A stretch of DNA of 57,525 nucleotides from Deltaproteobacteria bacterium (GCA_016937155.1 JAFGWM010000020.1:1-57525); one strand, 5' to 3'. Positions 8,774 through 18,665 are shown, numbered from the stretch's first letter. The notes: generated from the letters alone by a model not told the origin. Program-made: numbers and translations.

Positions 8774-11350
8774 TTAGGAGAGGGCCCGCTCACCCTGTTC
8801 TTTCAGATGTCTGGATATTGAACTTATATTCAGCATTTCTTTGATGGTTCTCTGTAACTGGCTTTTCCAAGGATCCGCATATTTTCTCCATTTAGAAAAT
8901 GGTGCAAAAAGTCGAGCTGCGGCGATAGGATTGAATGAATCAATTTCAACAATTTTATTCATTGCCAGATTGTATGAGGAACCGTCAGATTTGTTGAACA
9001 TCAGGTGATTCACACATAATCCTCCTACAAGTCCTCTTGCCATATTCGGATTTTTAATATCAAACTTTTCATGTTTAAAAAGTTCTGTAATGGTTTTTAT
9101 GGTATCAGGATGCCTGGATTGAGCCTGAATTGAAAACCATGAAACAAGAGGAAGAAAATCACTGGAAAATTTATCATACCAGCTATCAATGACTTTTTGT
9201 CTGTACTCAGTTTCTGTATCAGTGAGGATCGAAAATGCACTGATCGAATCAGTCATATTTTTAGAACTTATAAAATCATTCCACACTTGTGATGAATAGG
9301 ATTCATCTGCTGTAGTAAGATATGCTTTGGCAAGATTTGTCACAGATCTGGATGATGGAGTACTTTCTTTGTGTTTACGATCTTCAATCAATTCCAGCCA
9401 TTCCGATTCCAGGATTTTACCAATTGAACGTCTCATTGTTAGTCTTGTGTCAGCCAGAGCGTCCACCTGAATTTCCCCCAGTTCCTCCCCTGCGAAACGT
9501 TCTCCAGGAAGTCTTAACAGCATAGCTCTGAACTGATCATCAATCCTGGTATCTTTCAAAATGACTTCCATTGTCTTTAAAAGATTTGAATCCATGGCAA
9601 AATCTGATTCAGAAAGAAATGCGTTAACTCCCTTTTCCATTTGCATGAGATAGAGTCTCTGAAGACTGTCCCATCTAACATATGGATCAGTATCCTTTCG
9701 GGCGAGAAGGTACAGATCCTCCTCAGTGTAGGAATATTTTAGATGACACGGCGCACTGAACTCTCTCAGAATAGAAGGAACGCAGTCTTCTGAAATATTA
9801 TCCACAGTATAGGTCTGTTTCTTCTTTGAAAAAATAATCAGATGCTCTTTTTGCAATTTGCCGCCATCAATGGATGTGTCAATCAGACCTGATTTATCAA
9901 CAAAGGCTGTTTTCACAGGAATAACCATATCAGGTGCATCAACGTCCTCTTTGAATCTCTGAGTGAGTGAAAGAACTCCACGCTTACTTTGCTTTTTAAA
10001 TTCTACGGTTAGTTCAGGAGTCCCTTTTTGTGTGTACCAGTTAAAAAACTGACCGGAAAAATCCTTACCGGAAGCTTCTGACATTGCACTAACAAAATCC
10101 TCACAGGTAACAGCTTTCCCATCGTAACTTTCGAAATATAGATCCATACCTTTTCTGAAAGCTTCAGATGTTGCCATTGTGTGAATCATTCTTATTACTT
10201 CAGCCCCTTTTTCATAAACTGTCAGAGTATAAAAATTATTGATTTCTTTATAAGTATCTGGTCTGACAGGGTGGGAAAGGGGAGATGCATCTTCAGAGAA
10301 CTGAGCACTTCTGATTGCATATGCATCTTCAACCCTTTTTACGGCGCGGCTTAGCATATCGCTGGAAAATTCCTGATCACGGAATACCGTCAGCCCCTCC
10401 TTCAGACTGAGTTGAAACCAGTCTCTCAATGTCACACGATTTCCAGACCAGTTGTGGAAATATTCATGACCAATTACACCGAGAATATTCTCATAATCTG
10501 TGTCAGTTGCTGTTTGAGGATCTGCAAGAACATATCTGGAATTGAAAATATTCAGTCCCTTGTTTTCCATTGCTCCAGCGTTGAATGAATCCACTGCAAC
10601 AATATAAAATGAATTGAGATCATATTCTCTTCCAAAAGTATCCTCATCCCATTTCATTGCCTTTTTGAGGCTGTTAAGAGCATGATCACATTTATGTATA
10701 TTTTCTTTTTCTACAAAAATTTTAAGTTCTATCTGTCGTCCTGAAATTGTGGTGAAGGTGTCTTCAATATTGGAAAGATTTCCTCCCACAAGAGCAAAAA
10801 GATATGATGGTTTAGGGAACGGGTCTTCAAATATTCTGAAATGCCTGTTTTGGGGAAGTTCACCTGATTCGATAAGGTTACCGTTGGATAAAACTACTGG
10901 AAATTCATCACGGTTCCCTTCAATTCTTACGGTGAAAAGTGACATGTTATCAGGTCTGTCTAAAAACCAGGTGATTTTCCTAAAACCTTCAGCCTCACAT
11001 TGTGTACACAAAATATTTCCACTTATATAAAGACCCTCCAGACTAAGATTTTCCACTGGTTTTATTTTATTTTTTATTTTCAGTTCAAATTTTCCAGAAA
11101 GTCCGGTGAGGATCATCGTCTCGGGTGTTATTTCATAATTATCGAATTGTTTACCATCAACTTCTATGGAAATAAACTCCAGATTTATTCCGTCAAGAAT
11201 CAGGTGTTCAGATTCGGAAGACGACAGCTTTTCGATATTCATGGTATTTGTTACGATTGTTGTTTCTTTATCAAGGGTAAAATCCAAGAATGTTTTTACT
11301 ATCCTGTAGGACGGCACTGCATAATTCTGCAGCTTTTTGATTTCTTCCAT
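8774..11350 (-). CDS. pepN: Aminopeptidase N (M1 metallopeptidase)
   Basis: Zinc aminopeptidase that removes N-terminal residues from peptides in the cytoplasm. The 858 residues match the bacterial PepN length. GAMEN, the exopeptidase substrate-binding motif, is at 259-263; the zinc ligands are His295 and His299 in HEYFH and Glu318 in LKEGL. The C-terminal half has the PepN-type helical domain. The ATG has AGAGGAA upstream. It follows the hybrid histidine kinase gene by 12 nt and is likely co-transcribed with it. No signal peptide is present. Confidence 0.96.
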   Translation of the reverse strand: MEEIKKLQNYAVPSYRIVKTFLDFTLDKETTIVTNTMNIEKLSSSESEHLILDGINLEFISIEVDGKQFDNYEITPETMILTGLSGKFELKIKNKIKPVENLSLEGLYISGNILCTQCEAEGFRKITWFLDRPDNMSLFTVRIEGNRDEFPVVLSNGNLIESGELPQNRHFRIFEDPFPKPSYLFALVGGNLSNIEDTFTTISGRQIELKIFVEKENIHKCDHALNSLKKAMKWDEDTFGREYDLNSFYIVAVDSFNAGAMENKGLNIFNSRYVLADPQTATDTDYENILGVIGHEYFHNWSGNRVTLRDWFQLSLKEGLTVFRDQEFSSDMLSRAVKRVEDAYAIRSAQFSEDASPLSHPVRPDTYKEINNFYTLTVYEKGAEVIRMIHTMATSEAFRKGMDLYFESYDGKAVTCEDFVSAMSEASGKDFSGQFFNWYTQKGTPELTVEFKKQSKRGVLSLTQRFKEDVDAPDMVIPVKTAFVDKSGLIDTSIDGGKLQKEHLIIFSKKKQTYTVDNISEDCVPSILREFSAPCHLKYSYTEEDLYLLARKDTDPYVRWDSLQRLYLMQMEKGVNAFLSESDFAMDSNLLKTMEVILKDTRIDDQFRAMLLRLPGERFAGEELGEIQVDALADTRLTMRRSIGKILESEWLELIEDRKHKESTPSSRSVTNLAKAYLTTADESYSSQVWNDFISSKNMTDSISAFSILTDTETEYRQKVIDSWYDKFSSDFLPLVSWFSIQAQSRHPDTIKTITELFKHEKFDIKNPNMARGLVGGLCVNHLMFNKSDGSSYNLAMNKIVEIDSFNPIAAARLFAPFSKWRKYADPWKSQLQRTIKEMLNISSISRHLKEQGERALS

Positions 11351-11362
11351 TTGAGTTCCTCT

Positions 11363-12895
11363 CTACATGTGCTGAATTTGTGAAAGCCTGGAAAATATGG
11401 CTTCTCTTGTTTTATCAAAAATTTCATTTAATTTAAATGGTTTGTATACGACACAGAAAATATCATCGTTCATATGCTCTTCAGGTTCTATACTTTTTCC
11501 GGTAATGACTATATATGCAGGTTTCAGAGCAGTCTGGCAGTTTCTGGCTTTTTTCAGAAATTCACGTCCCGTCATTTGTGGCATCTGCAAATCAACAAGA
11601 ACCACATCAATATTTTTTTCTGAGATTATCTGAAGGGCATGTTCTCCACTTCCTGTGTGATAAACTGTATGACCTCTTGAAGAGTAGAATTTATCAAGGA
11701 GTTCTCTTAGATCCGGTTCATCATCCAGAATAAGTATGCTCGCAGTGGGCATTTTTCCTGTTGCATGGAAGGACTGAATAGTATCACGTTCAGTAGTGCC
11801 TGAGACAATCGGTAGAGAAACTGTAAATGTAGTGCCACTTCCAACTTCAGATTCTACCTTAATATCACCTTTGTGATTAGCTACGATGGTGTGACTGACG
11901 CTAAGTCCCAGACCAGTTCCCTTTACTTTATTTTGTGCATCACTTCCATCACTGTGTTCACCCTTGGTGGTAAAGAATGGACTGAATATTTTCAGAAGAT
12001 TCTCATTTGGAATACCCCATCCGGTGTCGGAAATACTGACAAATACGTTGAATCTGTTGTGACCAGTTCTAACGGTAATTTCCTTTTTTTCTCTGTCAGT
12101 AAGGGCATGATGAGCGTTAATAAGGATATTCAGGACAACCTGACCAATCTGAGTCGCATCCATAATGGTGTCAGGAGTTTCTCCCTTTTGAGTGATTATT
12201 TCTATACCTGAGGAAGATACTTCATGTGAAAGCATTATAATTGTTTCATCTACGACCTTGTTTAAATTAGCAGGACCTATTTTTCCTATCCGGCTACCTG
12301 AGAACGTGAGCAAGTTACTTGTAATTGCACGGGCTCTAAGGGCACTTTTTCTTATTGTTGAGAAGTAATTTTTAACCTCTTGCTCGAGGCCTTCTCTAAA
12401 CAATCCCAATTCAGCATAACCCAGAATTGCAAGATTGATATTGTTAAATTCGTGGGCTACACCTCCGGCAAGTGTGCCGACCGCGGCCATCCTTTCGGCA
12501 CGAATCAGTTGCTCTTCAAGGTTTTTTCTTTCTGTGATATCTCGTGTGGTTGATTCAATCCCGGTGATTTTACCACTTTCGTCCAAAAAATAATTGGCGT
12601 TTGTGGAAACCCAGATTTTAGTACCATCAACTTTTCTGATGGTCATTTCAAACTCTGAAACCTGACCCTCAGAGTTAATTTTTTCCATAAATTGCTTTAT
12701 TTTTAAATTATCCACAATGAATTCATTGAAAAAATTTTTTCCCTGCATGTCTTCAGGAGGTAAACCGAATATTCTCAGACATGAGGGTGATGCTATTGCA
12801 ATATTTCCAGTTTTGTCCATATGAATATAGGCATCATACAGATTCTCAAAAATATTTTTATATATCTGATAGTTTCCACCGGTTTCTCTTGTCAT
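11363..12895 (-). CDS. PAS sensor histidine kinase with C-terminal receiver
   Basis: 510-residue soluble hybrid kinase. A PAS domain (about 10-125) is followed by a HisKA/NtrB-like dimerisation helix with phosphoaccepting His148 (GGVAHEFNN), an ATPase domain with N, G1 (DTGWGIP at about 290) and G2 (GTGLGL at about 326) boxes, and a receiver at about 386-505 with acidic pair DDE and phosphorylated Asp435. No membrane segment is visible, so the signal is probably cytoplasmic. The ATG has a strong CGGAGGA upstream. It precedes pepN in a two-gene unit. No DNA-binding output domain exists, so output must go through a partner. Confidence 0.93.
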   Translation of the reverse strand: MTRETGGNYQIYKNIFENLYDAYIHMDKTGNIAIASPSCLRIFGLPPEDMQGKNFFNEFIVDNLKIKQFMEKINSEGQVSEFEMTIRKVDGTKIWVSTNANYFLDESGKITGIESTTRDITERKNLEEQLIRAERMAAVGTLAGGVAHEFNNINLAILGYAELGLFREGLEQEVKNYFSTIRKSALRARAITSNLLTFSGSRIGKIGPANLNKVVDETIIMLSHEVSSSGIEIITQKGETPDTIMDATQIGQVVLNILINAHHALTDREKKEITVRTGHNRFNVFVSISDTGWGIPNENLLKIFSPFFTTKGEHSDGSDAQNKVKGTGLGLSVSHTIVANHKGDIKVESEVGSGTTFTVSLPIVSGTTERDTIQSFHATGKMPTASILILDDEPDLRELLDKFYSSRGHTVYHTGSGEHALQIISEKNIDVVLVDLQMPQMTGREFLKKARNCQTALKPAYIVITGKSIEPEEHMNDDIFCVVYKPFKLNEIFDKTREAIFSRLSQIQHM

Positions 12896-13096
12896 GAATC
12901 CTCCGGTTTGAAGTATAGTTATATGTTACATTACATGAGTCTAAATTGAAAATTGTCCTGTCATTTGTGATCTCGGCCTCTTGATTCAATCATTTCAGGA
13001 TTAAATACCGGGAGGGAAAGAAGAGTACACAAACACGCAGTACATAAGTTAGTTCAGAGATACAAACTTTTCAAGCTGATGATCTGATTTGTTATT

Positions 13097-13170
13097 AAAA
13101 AGTGCGAGATTGAAGCGATGGAGTTTTCAGTCTCTGTCCATCGGTAGTGAGTTTTCATCGCTTCAATCTC
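13097..13170 (-). terminator. Long perfect hairpin followed by T-run
   Basis: On the minus strand a 15-bp perfect stem (arms 13156-13170 and 13106-13120, 35-nt loop) is followed by GCAC and TTTTT (13101-13097). It could end transcription from rex or from a small RNA. The loop is long and the T-run is offset by four bases, so it is not a textbook terminator. Confidence 0.4.
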
Positions 13171-13193
13171 CGGGGAATTGCCAGGAGAAACAC

Positions 13194-13239
13194 TACCTCG
13201 ACTGTAAGTTCATGACCCGATATGAACTTGGATGAGGTA
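13194..13239. other. Compound stem-loop
   Basis: Outer arms TACCTC (13194-13199) and GAGGTA (13234-13239) enclose inner arms AAGTTCAT (13206-13213) and ATGAACTT (13222-13229) with an 8-nt loop. Two nested perfect stems in 46 nt suggest a structured RNA or DNA site. No known RNA family is recognised. Confidence 0.35.
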
Positions 13240-13401
13240 ATGAGCAATCTATATGCCAGAAATAAAGAAACTTATAAAAAGTGAAAAAGGATGTAAAAAC
13301 AATTGAGTAGTGGAAGTAAATTAAGAAAATACTTAGAAAATAGCGGGAAAACAAGGTGAATTTATGGCACTTTGTCAATAATTTGACGGCAGTTGTTAAA
13401 A

Positions 13402-14070
13402 CTATTTATTTTTCCTTGGCCAGTGTCCACTGAGGTGATGGGCAAGTTTATAAATTCCAAAACTTATATTGGCGTTTTCAATGAAAACATCTTCATACTG
13501 GTGAAGTTCAGCTGCTGTAAAGTTATAGATCGCTCTGATCCCTGCTTTCACCAGTTTATCGGCTACTTCATATGCTGCTTTTTCTGGAACTGATACAATG
13601 GCAACATCAATGGCAGCATCCTTAAGTTTTTCTTCAAGAAGTGAAATATCCTGAACGATAAGACCACCAATGTCCTGACCGATAACCTGCCTGTTATTGT
13701 CAAATATCATCTTTACTCTAAAGTCGCGACTTTCAAATCCACGATAATTGGCGAGTGCTCTGCCTATATTACCAGCCCCCACAATTGCCAGATCATATCT
13801 TCTGGTGAGTCCCAGTATTTTCTCAAGGGCATCAATAAGAAACTCTATATTATAACCATAGCGGGCTTTTCCGAACACTCCAAAATATGAAAGATCCTTT
13901 CTGATCTGAGTGTCTTTAAGACCAAGAGAGTCTCCTAGAGACTGACTGGATATATTTATGTCCCCGGTTACTCTGAATCTGTATAACTGCATGAGGTAAC
14001 GGGGAAGTCTTTCCATTGTGGCTTGAGGGATTACAGGTGATTTTCCGGAAATATTGCCATCATTTGTCAT
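13402..14070 (-). CDS. rex: Redox-sensing transcriptional repressor Rex
   Basis: Rex binds DNA and releases it when the NADH/NAD+ ratio rises, controlling fermentation and respiration genes. The 222-residue protein has the N-terminal winged helix (LPRYLMQLYRF, SLGLKDTQIRKDLSYFG) and a Rossmann NAD-binding domain with GAGNIGRAL, followed by the domain-swapped C-terminal helix. ATG at 14070 has GTGAGG upstream and is preferred to GTG at 14082. It starts 8 nt after the stop of the upstream lipoprotein gene, so the two are probably co-transcribed. I found no complete Rex operator in the window. Confidence 0.95.
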   Translation of the reverse strand: MTNDGNISGKSPVIPQATMERLPRYLMQLYRFRVTGDINISSQSLGDSLGLKDTQIRKDLSYFGVFGKARYGYNIEFLIDALEKILGLTRRYDLAIVGAGNIGRALANYRGFESRDFRVKMIFDNNRQVIGQDIGGLIVQDISLLEEKLKDAAIDVAIVSVPEKAAYEVADKLVKAGIRAIYNFTAAELHQYEDVFIENANISFGIYKLAHHLSGHWPRKNK

Positions 14071-14078
14071 TTTATACC

Positions 14079-14891
14079 TCACTTTGTAATTTTAAGCAGA
14101 TTGTCGAGCTTTTTTATGGCCCAGGTGAAATCCTTTATATCCATTGGAATTTCTATGGATATTTTATTCTTACCTGGAGTTATTTTTATGTTATTCAAGG
14201 CTTTTCCCAATTTCCTGCCACCTGGAGCTGTATTTTCAATATGCATTCTGGATTCAAGTATCAACTGTTTCCAGTAGTAAATTGCATCTCTCAAATGGGA
14301 GGACAGAGTTTTTCCGGTGGAAATCGAAATTTTTATAGAATTATCTGAACTTGAAACCTGTAGTTTTCTGAGATTCCAGTTTTTAAGGGCTTTTTTGCGT
14401 TTTATGGCAATTTTATTGAGTTTTCTGTTTAGTTTTACTGAGGAGAAACTGTAATCAGGATCAAAACTAATCTTTCTGGAAGAAACTTTAAAAGAAGATG
14501 GATAGTTGAAACTCTTACTGCCAACAACCAGTTTATCTTTCGATGTTTCAACTTTTTTTGCTGGTGAAAGGCTTATATAACCATCATCATCAAGAAAGAG
14601 AAAAGTGAGGGATGATAAGTTTCCTGAATTTCCAAGCTGCTGTTTTACAGTTTCCAGATCCTTGTCTGCAATCCAAATAAACCCGATGGCCTTTTCCGGG
14701 AGAAAAATAGAAGCAGTTTTTTTTATTACCGGCGGAGGCTGTTTTTTTTTCTGTGCATCAGTTTTAACTGATAAAGATGTTGAATTCACTGATGCTGAGT
14801 TTTTATTCTTCTTATTATTGGAGTCCCTGCTGGAGCAGGATACTGAAAATATGCTAAAAAATAATACAGTTATGGAAATAGTGAATCTCAT
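14079..14891 (-). CDS. Predicted lipoprotein, unknown function
   Basis: 270-residue protein with a signal peptide ending in lipobox SVSC, an Asn/Lys/Ser-rich linker, and a C-terminal half with alternating short strands and Lys-rich helices. It resembles no family I recognise. ATG at 14891 has GGGAG at good spacing; an upstream TTG was rejected. It is followed by rex after 8 nt, so envelope lipoprotein and redox regulator share a transcript; whether they are functionally linked is unknown. Confidence 0.7.
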   Translation of the reverse strand: MRFTISITVLFFSIFSVSCSSRDSNNKKNKNSASVNSTSLSVKTDAQKKKQPPPVIKKTASIFLPEKAIGFIWIADKDLETVKQQLGNSGNLSSLTFLFLDDDGYISLSPAKKVETSKDKLVVGSKSFNYPSSFKVSSRKISFDPDYSFSSVKLNRKLNKIAIKRKKALKNWNLRKLQVSSSDNSIKISISTGKTLSSHLRDAIYYWKQLILESRMHIENTAPGGRKLGKALNNIKITPGKNKISIEIPMDIKDFTWAIKKLDNLLKITK

Positions 14892-15009
14892 CAAATAAAC
14901 TCCCTTTTTAGAAGTATTCAGCTAGTCTAGCGTATAAAGAAATTTTTCACAATCAAATTTTTTAACTTTAAAATTTTGGAACAGCTAAGAATCCAGATAG
15001 TCAATTGAT

Positions 15010-15050
15010 GCCTATCGAAAGTGAGCTTTCATAACCGAAATCGGTGGTGC
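15010..15050. repeat. Short element resembling 13139-13157, with small hairpins
   Basis: TCGAAAGTGAGCTTTCAT here differs at three of 18 positions from TCGGTAGTGAGTTTTCAT beside the long hairpin at 13106-13170. GAAAG/CTTTC and CCGA/TCGG form two tiny hairpins. It may be a degraded copy of the same element or chance. Confidence 0.2.
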
Positions 15051-15072
15051 CATGTTGATGCTGCTAACAGAT

Positions 15073-15477
15073 TCATGTTTTTATTCTGACAGGATGTTCA
15101 GGTCCAGGGGTTTCCCTGTAGTTTTCATCCACAATATGATTCTGTGAATCCACAAGAACAACCTTGGGAACATGATTCCTTGCCAGAGTGTCCTCAACTT
15201 GTGAGAAAGTAGCTATTATAACGACGTCTCCAACATTTGCCAGATGCGCCGCTGCTCCATTTACACAAATGATGCCGCTTCCTCTTGGTCCTTCTATAGC
15301 ATAGGTTGAAAGCCTGCTTCCGTTGGTCACATTCCATACATGCACTTCCTCCCAGGGAAGAATATCCGCCTGTTCAAGAAGGTCGAGATCAATGGTGAGC
15401 GAACCTTCATACTCAAGGTCTGCCTGTGTTACTGTGGCTCGGTGAATTTTGGATTTGAACATGTGTCTAAGACCCAT
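15073..15477 (-). CDS. panD: Aspartate 1-decarboxylase
   Basis: Makes beta-alanine from L-aspartate for pantothenate and CoA synthesis. It is made as a proenzyme that cleaves itself between Gly25 and Ser26 (YEGS) to create the pyruvoyl cofactor. Other conserved parts include the N-terminal [24 protein letters not shown] with the catalytic Tyr, and [17 protein letters not shown]. The 134 residues match the family. GGAG lies before the ATG, and a near-consensus promoter is just upstream, so it can be transcribed apart from hslU. Confidence 0.97.
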   Translation of the reverse strand: MGLRHMFKSKIHRATVTQADLEYEGSLTIDLDLLEQADILPWEEVHVWNVTNGSRLSTYAIEGPRGSGIICVNGAAAHLANVGDVVIIATFSQVEDTLARNHVPKVVLVDSQNHIVDENYRETPGPEHPVRIKT

Positions 15478-15495
15478 AACTAATCTCCGGGGGGG

Positions 15496-15523
15496 ATTGT
15501 AGTCACACTGAAGCCCGTGTCAA
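15496..15523 (-). promoter_or_regulatory. Near-consensus promoter of panD
   Basis: TTGACA (15523-15518), 16-bp spacer, TACAAT (15501-15496) on the minus strand. Transcription would start about 12 nt before the panD ATG, with the GGAG ribosome-binding site in the short leader. Confidence 0.6.
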
Positions 15524-15599
15524 ATGGTTTTATCATGAGTGAATATCAGATTGTTAATAATAGCGAATATGAGAAAAATAAATAATCATGATACCGGAA

Positions 15600-16964
15600 T
15601 TAAAGAATGTATTTACTGAGATCTTCACTTTCCAGAATTGGTTTCAGTCTGTTTTCCACATATTCAACATCTACAGTGACTTTTTCCCCAACTCTTTCGG
15701 GAGCTGAGAAACTCAATTCATCCAAAAGAGCTTCCATAACAGTATGAAGTCTTCTTGCTCCTATGTTTTCATGTGTTCTATTAAGGTTTGCTCCTATAGA
15801 TGCAATTTTCTTCACCGCTCCATCATCAAATTCCAGAACCACTCCTTCAGTTGATAAAAGTGCGCTGTATTGTCTTAGCAGGGCATTTTTCGGTTCTGTA
15901 AGGATTCTGTAAAATTCTTCTTCTCCAAGATCATCAAGTTCAACTCTGATTGGAAATCTTCCCTGTATTTCAGGAATCAGATCATTCGGCTTTGATACAT
16001 GAAAAGCCCCTGCAGCAATGAACAGAATATGATCAGTTTTTACGGGTCCATGTTTTGTCATCACTGTGGAACCTTCAATAATGGGAAGAAGATCTCTTTG
16101 AACGCCCTCTCTTGAAACATCCGGACCTCTTGCAGACTCTCTCCCTGCTATTTTGTCAATTTCATCAAGGAATACAATCCCATGATTTTCTACTCTGCTG
16201 ATTGCATCCTTCTGTACTCTGTCTATATCGATCAGTTTGGCTGCTTCCTGTTTTATAAGAATTTCGAGGGCTTCAGGAACAGTAACTCTTCGTTTTTTAG
16301 TTTTACTCATTCCACCAAACATTTCCTTGAAGTTTATTCCCATTTCCTCCATCCCGGCAGGGGAAAAAATTTCAACGAATGGCTGAGAGTTATCTGACGT
16401 TTCAATCTCAACCTGTCTTTCATCGAGAGAACCAGCTTTTAACAGTTTTCTGAGTTTTTCCCGTGTAGCTTTCCTTCGTTCCTGAGTATCACCTTCCGGT
16501 TCAACTTCTCTTGTTTGTGTTGGAACTACCGGAGGCAGAAGAAGATCCAGAAGTTTTTCTTCAGCATTAACCTTTGCGTTTTCCTGAACTCTTAATTCCT
16601 CTTCTTCCTTCACCAGAGTAATTCCCATCTCCACAAGATCCCGGACCATTGAATCAACATCCCGGCCAACGTAGCCGACTTCTGTGAATTTGGATGCTTC
16701 AACCTTGATAAATGGTGCCCCTGCGAGTTTAGAAAGTCTTCTAGCTATTTCTGTTTTACCCACACCAGTGGGACCTATCATTATAATATTTTTTGGAAGA
16801 ATTTCATCTCTAAGTTCCGGTTCAACCTGCTGACGTCGCCAGCGGTTTCTCAGAGCAATAGCACACGAACGTTTCGCTTTACTCTGACCGATGATGTATC
16901 TGTCCAGTTCTTCAACAATGTGCCCTGGAGTCAGGTTGAATTGTTCTCCGTTATTTACTTCCAT
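15600..16964 (-). CDS. hslU: ATP-dependent protease ATPase subunit HslU
   Basis: AAA+ unfoldase that feeds proteins into the HslV peptidase. The 454 residues include Walker A GPTGVGKT at 64-71, pore loop GYVGRD at about 97-102, the inserted I-domain (about 110-240), Walker B VFLDEID at 264-270, and the C-terminal tail ending in Leu (LSKYIL) that docks into HslV. A GGAG precedes the ATG. It follows hslV by 15 nt, the usual operon order. panD lies downstream with its own promoter. Confidence 0.98.
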   Translation of the reverse strand: MEVNNGEQFNLTPGHIVEELDRYIIGQSKAKRSCAIALRNRWRRQQVEPELRDEILPKNIIMIGPTGVGKTEIARRLSKLAGAPFIKVEASKFTEVGYVGRDVDSMVRDLVEMGITLVKEEEELRVQENAKVNAEEKLLDLLLPPVVPTQTREVEPEGDTQERRKATREKLRKLLKAGSLDERQVEIETSDNSQPFVEIFSPAGMEEMGINFKEMFGGMSKTKKRRVTVPEALEILIKQEAAKLIDIDRVQKDAISRVENHGIVFLDEIDKIAGRESARGPDVSREGVQRDLLPIIEGSTVMTKHGPVKTDHILFIAAGAFHVSKPNDLIPEIQGRFPIRVELDDLGEEEFYRILTEPKNALLRQYSALLSTEGVVLEFDDGAVKKIASIGANLNRTHENIGARRLHTVMEALLDELSFSAPERVGEKVTVDVEYVENRLKPILESEDLSKYIL

Positions 16965-16979
16965 GATGTTTCTCCAGTT

Positions 16980-17516
16980 TTAACTACCCAGTTCAAGTGC
17001 TGTTATTGAACTGTTTGTGTATATGCAAATTTCGCTTGCAGCAGTGAGTGCTTCCTTTGCGATTTCCATTGCAGTCATTTTTGTATGCTTCAGAAGCATT
17101 TTTGCTGCGGCAAGAGCAAATCCTCCACCGCTTCCGATTGTCAGGACATCATCGTCGGGCTCAATAATATCGCCATTACCACTGAGAAGATAAATATTTT
17201 TGCCATCACTGACAATAAGTACTGCCTCCAGATGACGCATATACTTATCAGTTCGCCAGTCCTTTGCCAGTTCAACAGCTGCTCTGGTCAGATTTCCACC
17301 AAAGCTTTCCAGTTTAGTTTCAAGACGCTCAAAAAGAGCCACTCCATCTGCGGCGCTGCCAGCGAATCCTGCCATTACTTTTCCGGATGCAAGCAGTCTT
17401 ACTTTTCTGGCTGTTGACTTCATTATCTGGTTACCAAGTGTAACCTGTCCGTCACCGGCCATGGCAACAATTCCGTTTTTCCTTACGGCAATAATTGTGG
17501 TGGAACGACTTTTCAT
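16980..17516 (-). CDS. hslV: ATP-dependent protease peptidase subunit HslV
   Basis: Threonine protease forming the double-hexamer chamber of HslUV. The 178-residue protein has the family signature [21 protein letters not shown] and [15 protein letters not shown]. The catalytic Thr must be exposed by processing: it is Thr6 here, so five residues (MKSRS) would be removed, a short propeptide also known from some non-enterobacterial HslV proteins. AAGGAG precedes the ATG. hslU follows by 15 nt. Confidence 0.97.
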   Translation of the reverse strand: MKSRSTTIIAVRKNGIVAMAGDGQVTLGNQIMKSTARKVRLLASGKVMAGFAGSAADGVALFERLETKLESFGGNLTRAAVELAKDWRTDKYMRHLEAVLIVSDGKNIYLLSGNGDIIEPDDDVLTIGSGGGFALAAAKMLLKHTKMTAMEIAKEALTAASEICIYTNSSITALELGS

Positions 17517-17564
17517 AAAATGCTCCTTATGTATAAATTAAGTCATGGTCACTGTAATAACTTT

Positions 17565-18665
17565 TCAGGTTCTGGCAACAAGGTGGTGTAAAAAACCTGC
17601 CAGATTATGAGCCAGTTTTCGGTTGTCAAACTGGTATTCAATTTTTGCACGTGCATTTTTACCCATATTATCAATGGATTGATGTGTTGTCAGTATTTCG
17701 AGACATCGGTCTGTCACAGCCTCAATATTTCTTTCAGGGATCAGAAATCCTGTTATTCCCTCTTCTATTACATCAGGATAGGCTCCATGGCAGGAAGCGA
17801 CCTGGGCAACCCCCGCAAGTGATGAGAGTCTTGAATAAACTGCAGTAAAGTCTCTGTCTCCGTTCTCGCCGGTCACGTCAGTATTCAGAAAAACACTGCA
17901 GGAGGAGACATCTTCAATAAAACTCTTATAAGTGCTAATATTTCGGAATTTTATGTTGTTTTTTAATGATGGGCTTATTGCAGAAAGATCGATACCATTC
18001 CCCTGATTCAGATAGATTCTGAGAAAATAATCATAACCCAGTTCAAGCATCATTTTCAGAGATAAGACAGCATAATCAATGCTTTCTGAATTTCTGCACC
18101 AGCAACCAATCTCTTTTGTTTTAACAGTGTCGATAAAGGATATTTCCGGAAGAGGGAGGGGAAGTAGATATGAGGTGTTTCTAATGATGCCTCTGGAAAT
18201 CATCTGTTCCATTGTCTCATTGCATCCAGTGATAATACTATTTGTTTCTCCCAGATCCACCGATGTATTGTTAAAAATATTACCTTTTAAACGACGGAAC
18301 ATTCCAGTTTTCTTTTTTGTAAAGTCAAGAATATACGGCAAGACCCAATTATCAGTATTTATTGAAGCGCTTGCAAAACCGTCCAGATTTACCCCCAGCA
18401 CCAGATCAAACTTTTCTCCATCAATTATTTTTTTCCATTTAATGGATGGATGCAATAATCCGGAACTTTTTGATGATGGAGTCAGAATTTTAAAAAAACC
18501 CGAATCATAAGGATGAATTTTAACTAGCTGATTTTTATTTTCGGCCTGATGCTGCCTCGCGAAAATTTCAATCCGGACATCAGACAGAAAAAGCTCATTT
18601 AAGAATTCTTCCGGGAAAAAAGTTCCATTTTCCCCTGTGGAATCGACAAAGAGTGCAACTTTCAT
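17565..18665 (-). CDS. Glycosyltransferase, GT4-like
   Basis: 366-residue GT-B-fold glycosyltransferase. The C-terminal half has the GT4 donor-binding pattern: SSLAGVAQVASCHGAYPDVIEEGITGFLIPERN, with the acidic residue before the GITGFL loop. The N-terminal half (MKVALFVDSTGENGTFF) is more divergent. No membrane segment is seen, so it probably acts at the cytoplasmic face on an envelope glycan. The ATG overlaps the stop of the upstream histidine kinase by 4 nt, indicating translational coupling. The acceptor is unknown. The first arm of the motif quoted is split over residues around 270-305. Confidence 0.8.
   Translation of the reverse strand: MKVALFVDSTGENGTFFPEEFLNELFLSDVRIEIFARQHQAENKNQLVKIHPYDSGFFKILTPSSKSSGLLHPSIKWKKIIDGEKFDLVLGVNLDGFASASINTDNWVLPYILDFTKKKTGMFRRLKGNIFNNTSVDLGETNSIITGCNETMEQMISRGIIRNTSYLLPLPLPEISFIDTVKTKEIGCWCRNSESIDYAVLSLKMMLELGYDYFLRIYLNQGNGIDLSAISPSLKNNIKFRNISTYKSFIEDVSSCSVFLNTDVTGENGDRDFTAVYSRLSSLAGVAQVASCHGAYPDVIEEGITGFLIPERNIEAVTDRCLEILTTHQSIDNMGKNARAKIEYQFDNRKLAHNLAGFLHHLVART

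Larger units (their letters stand above)
12896..13401. other. 505-bp intergenic region with paired hairpins
   Basis: No convincing gene lies between the end of rex and the kinase start. A 61-codon minus-strand frame at 13193-13378 is Phe-rich, lacks an SD and looks spurious. The region holds a 15-bp inverted repeat (13106-13170) and a second compound stem-loop (13194-13239). A small structured RNA or an immobile repeat element are both possible. Confidence 0.5.

Noticed and set aside
13193-13378. 61-codon minus-strand frame in the large intergenic region
   Set aside because: Phe/Tyr-rich text from A/T-rich DNA, no SD, and overlaps the second stem-loop.
14943-14952. Rex-operator-like half-site TTTTTCACAA upstream of the lipoprotein-rex unit
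   Set aside because: The matching TTGTGA half is missing at the expected spacing, so autoregulation by Rex is not supported.
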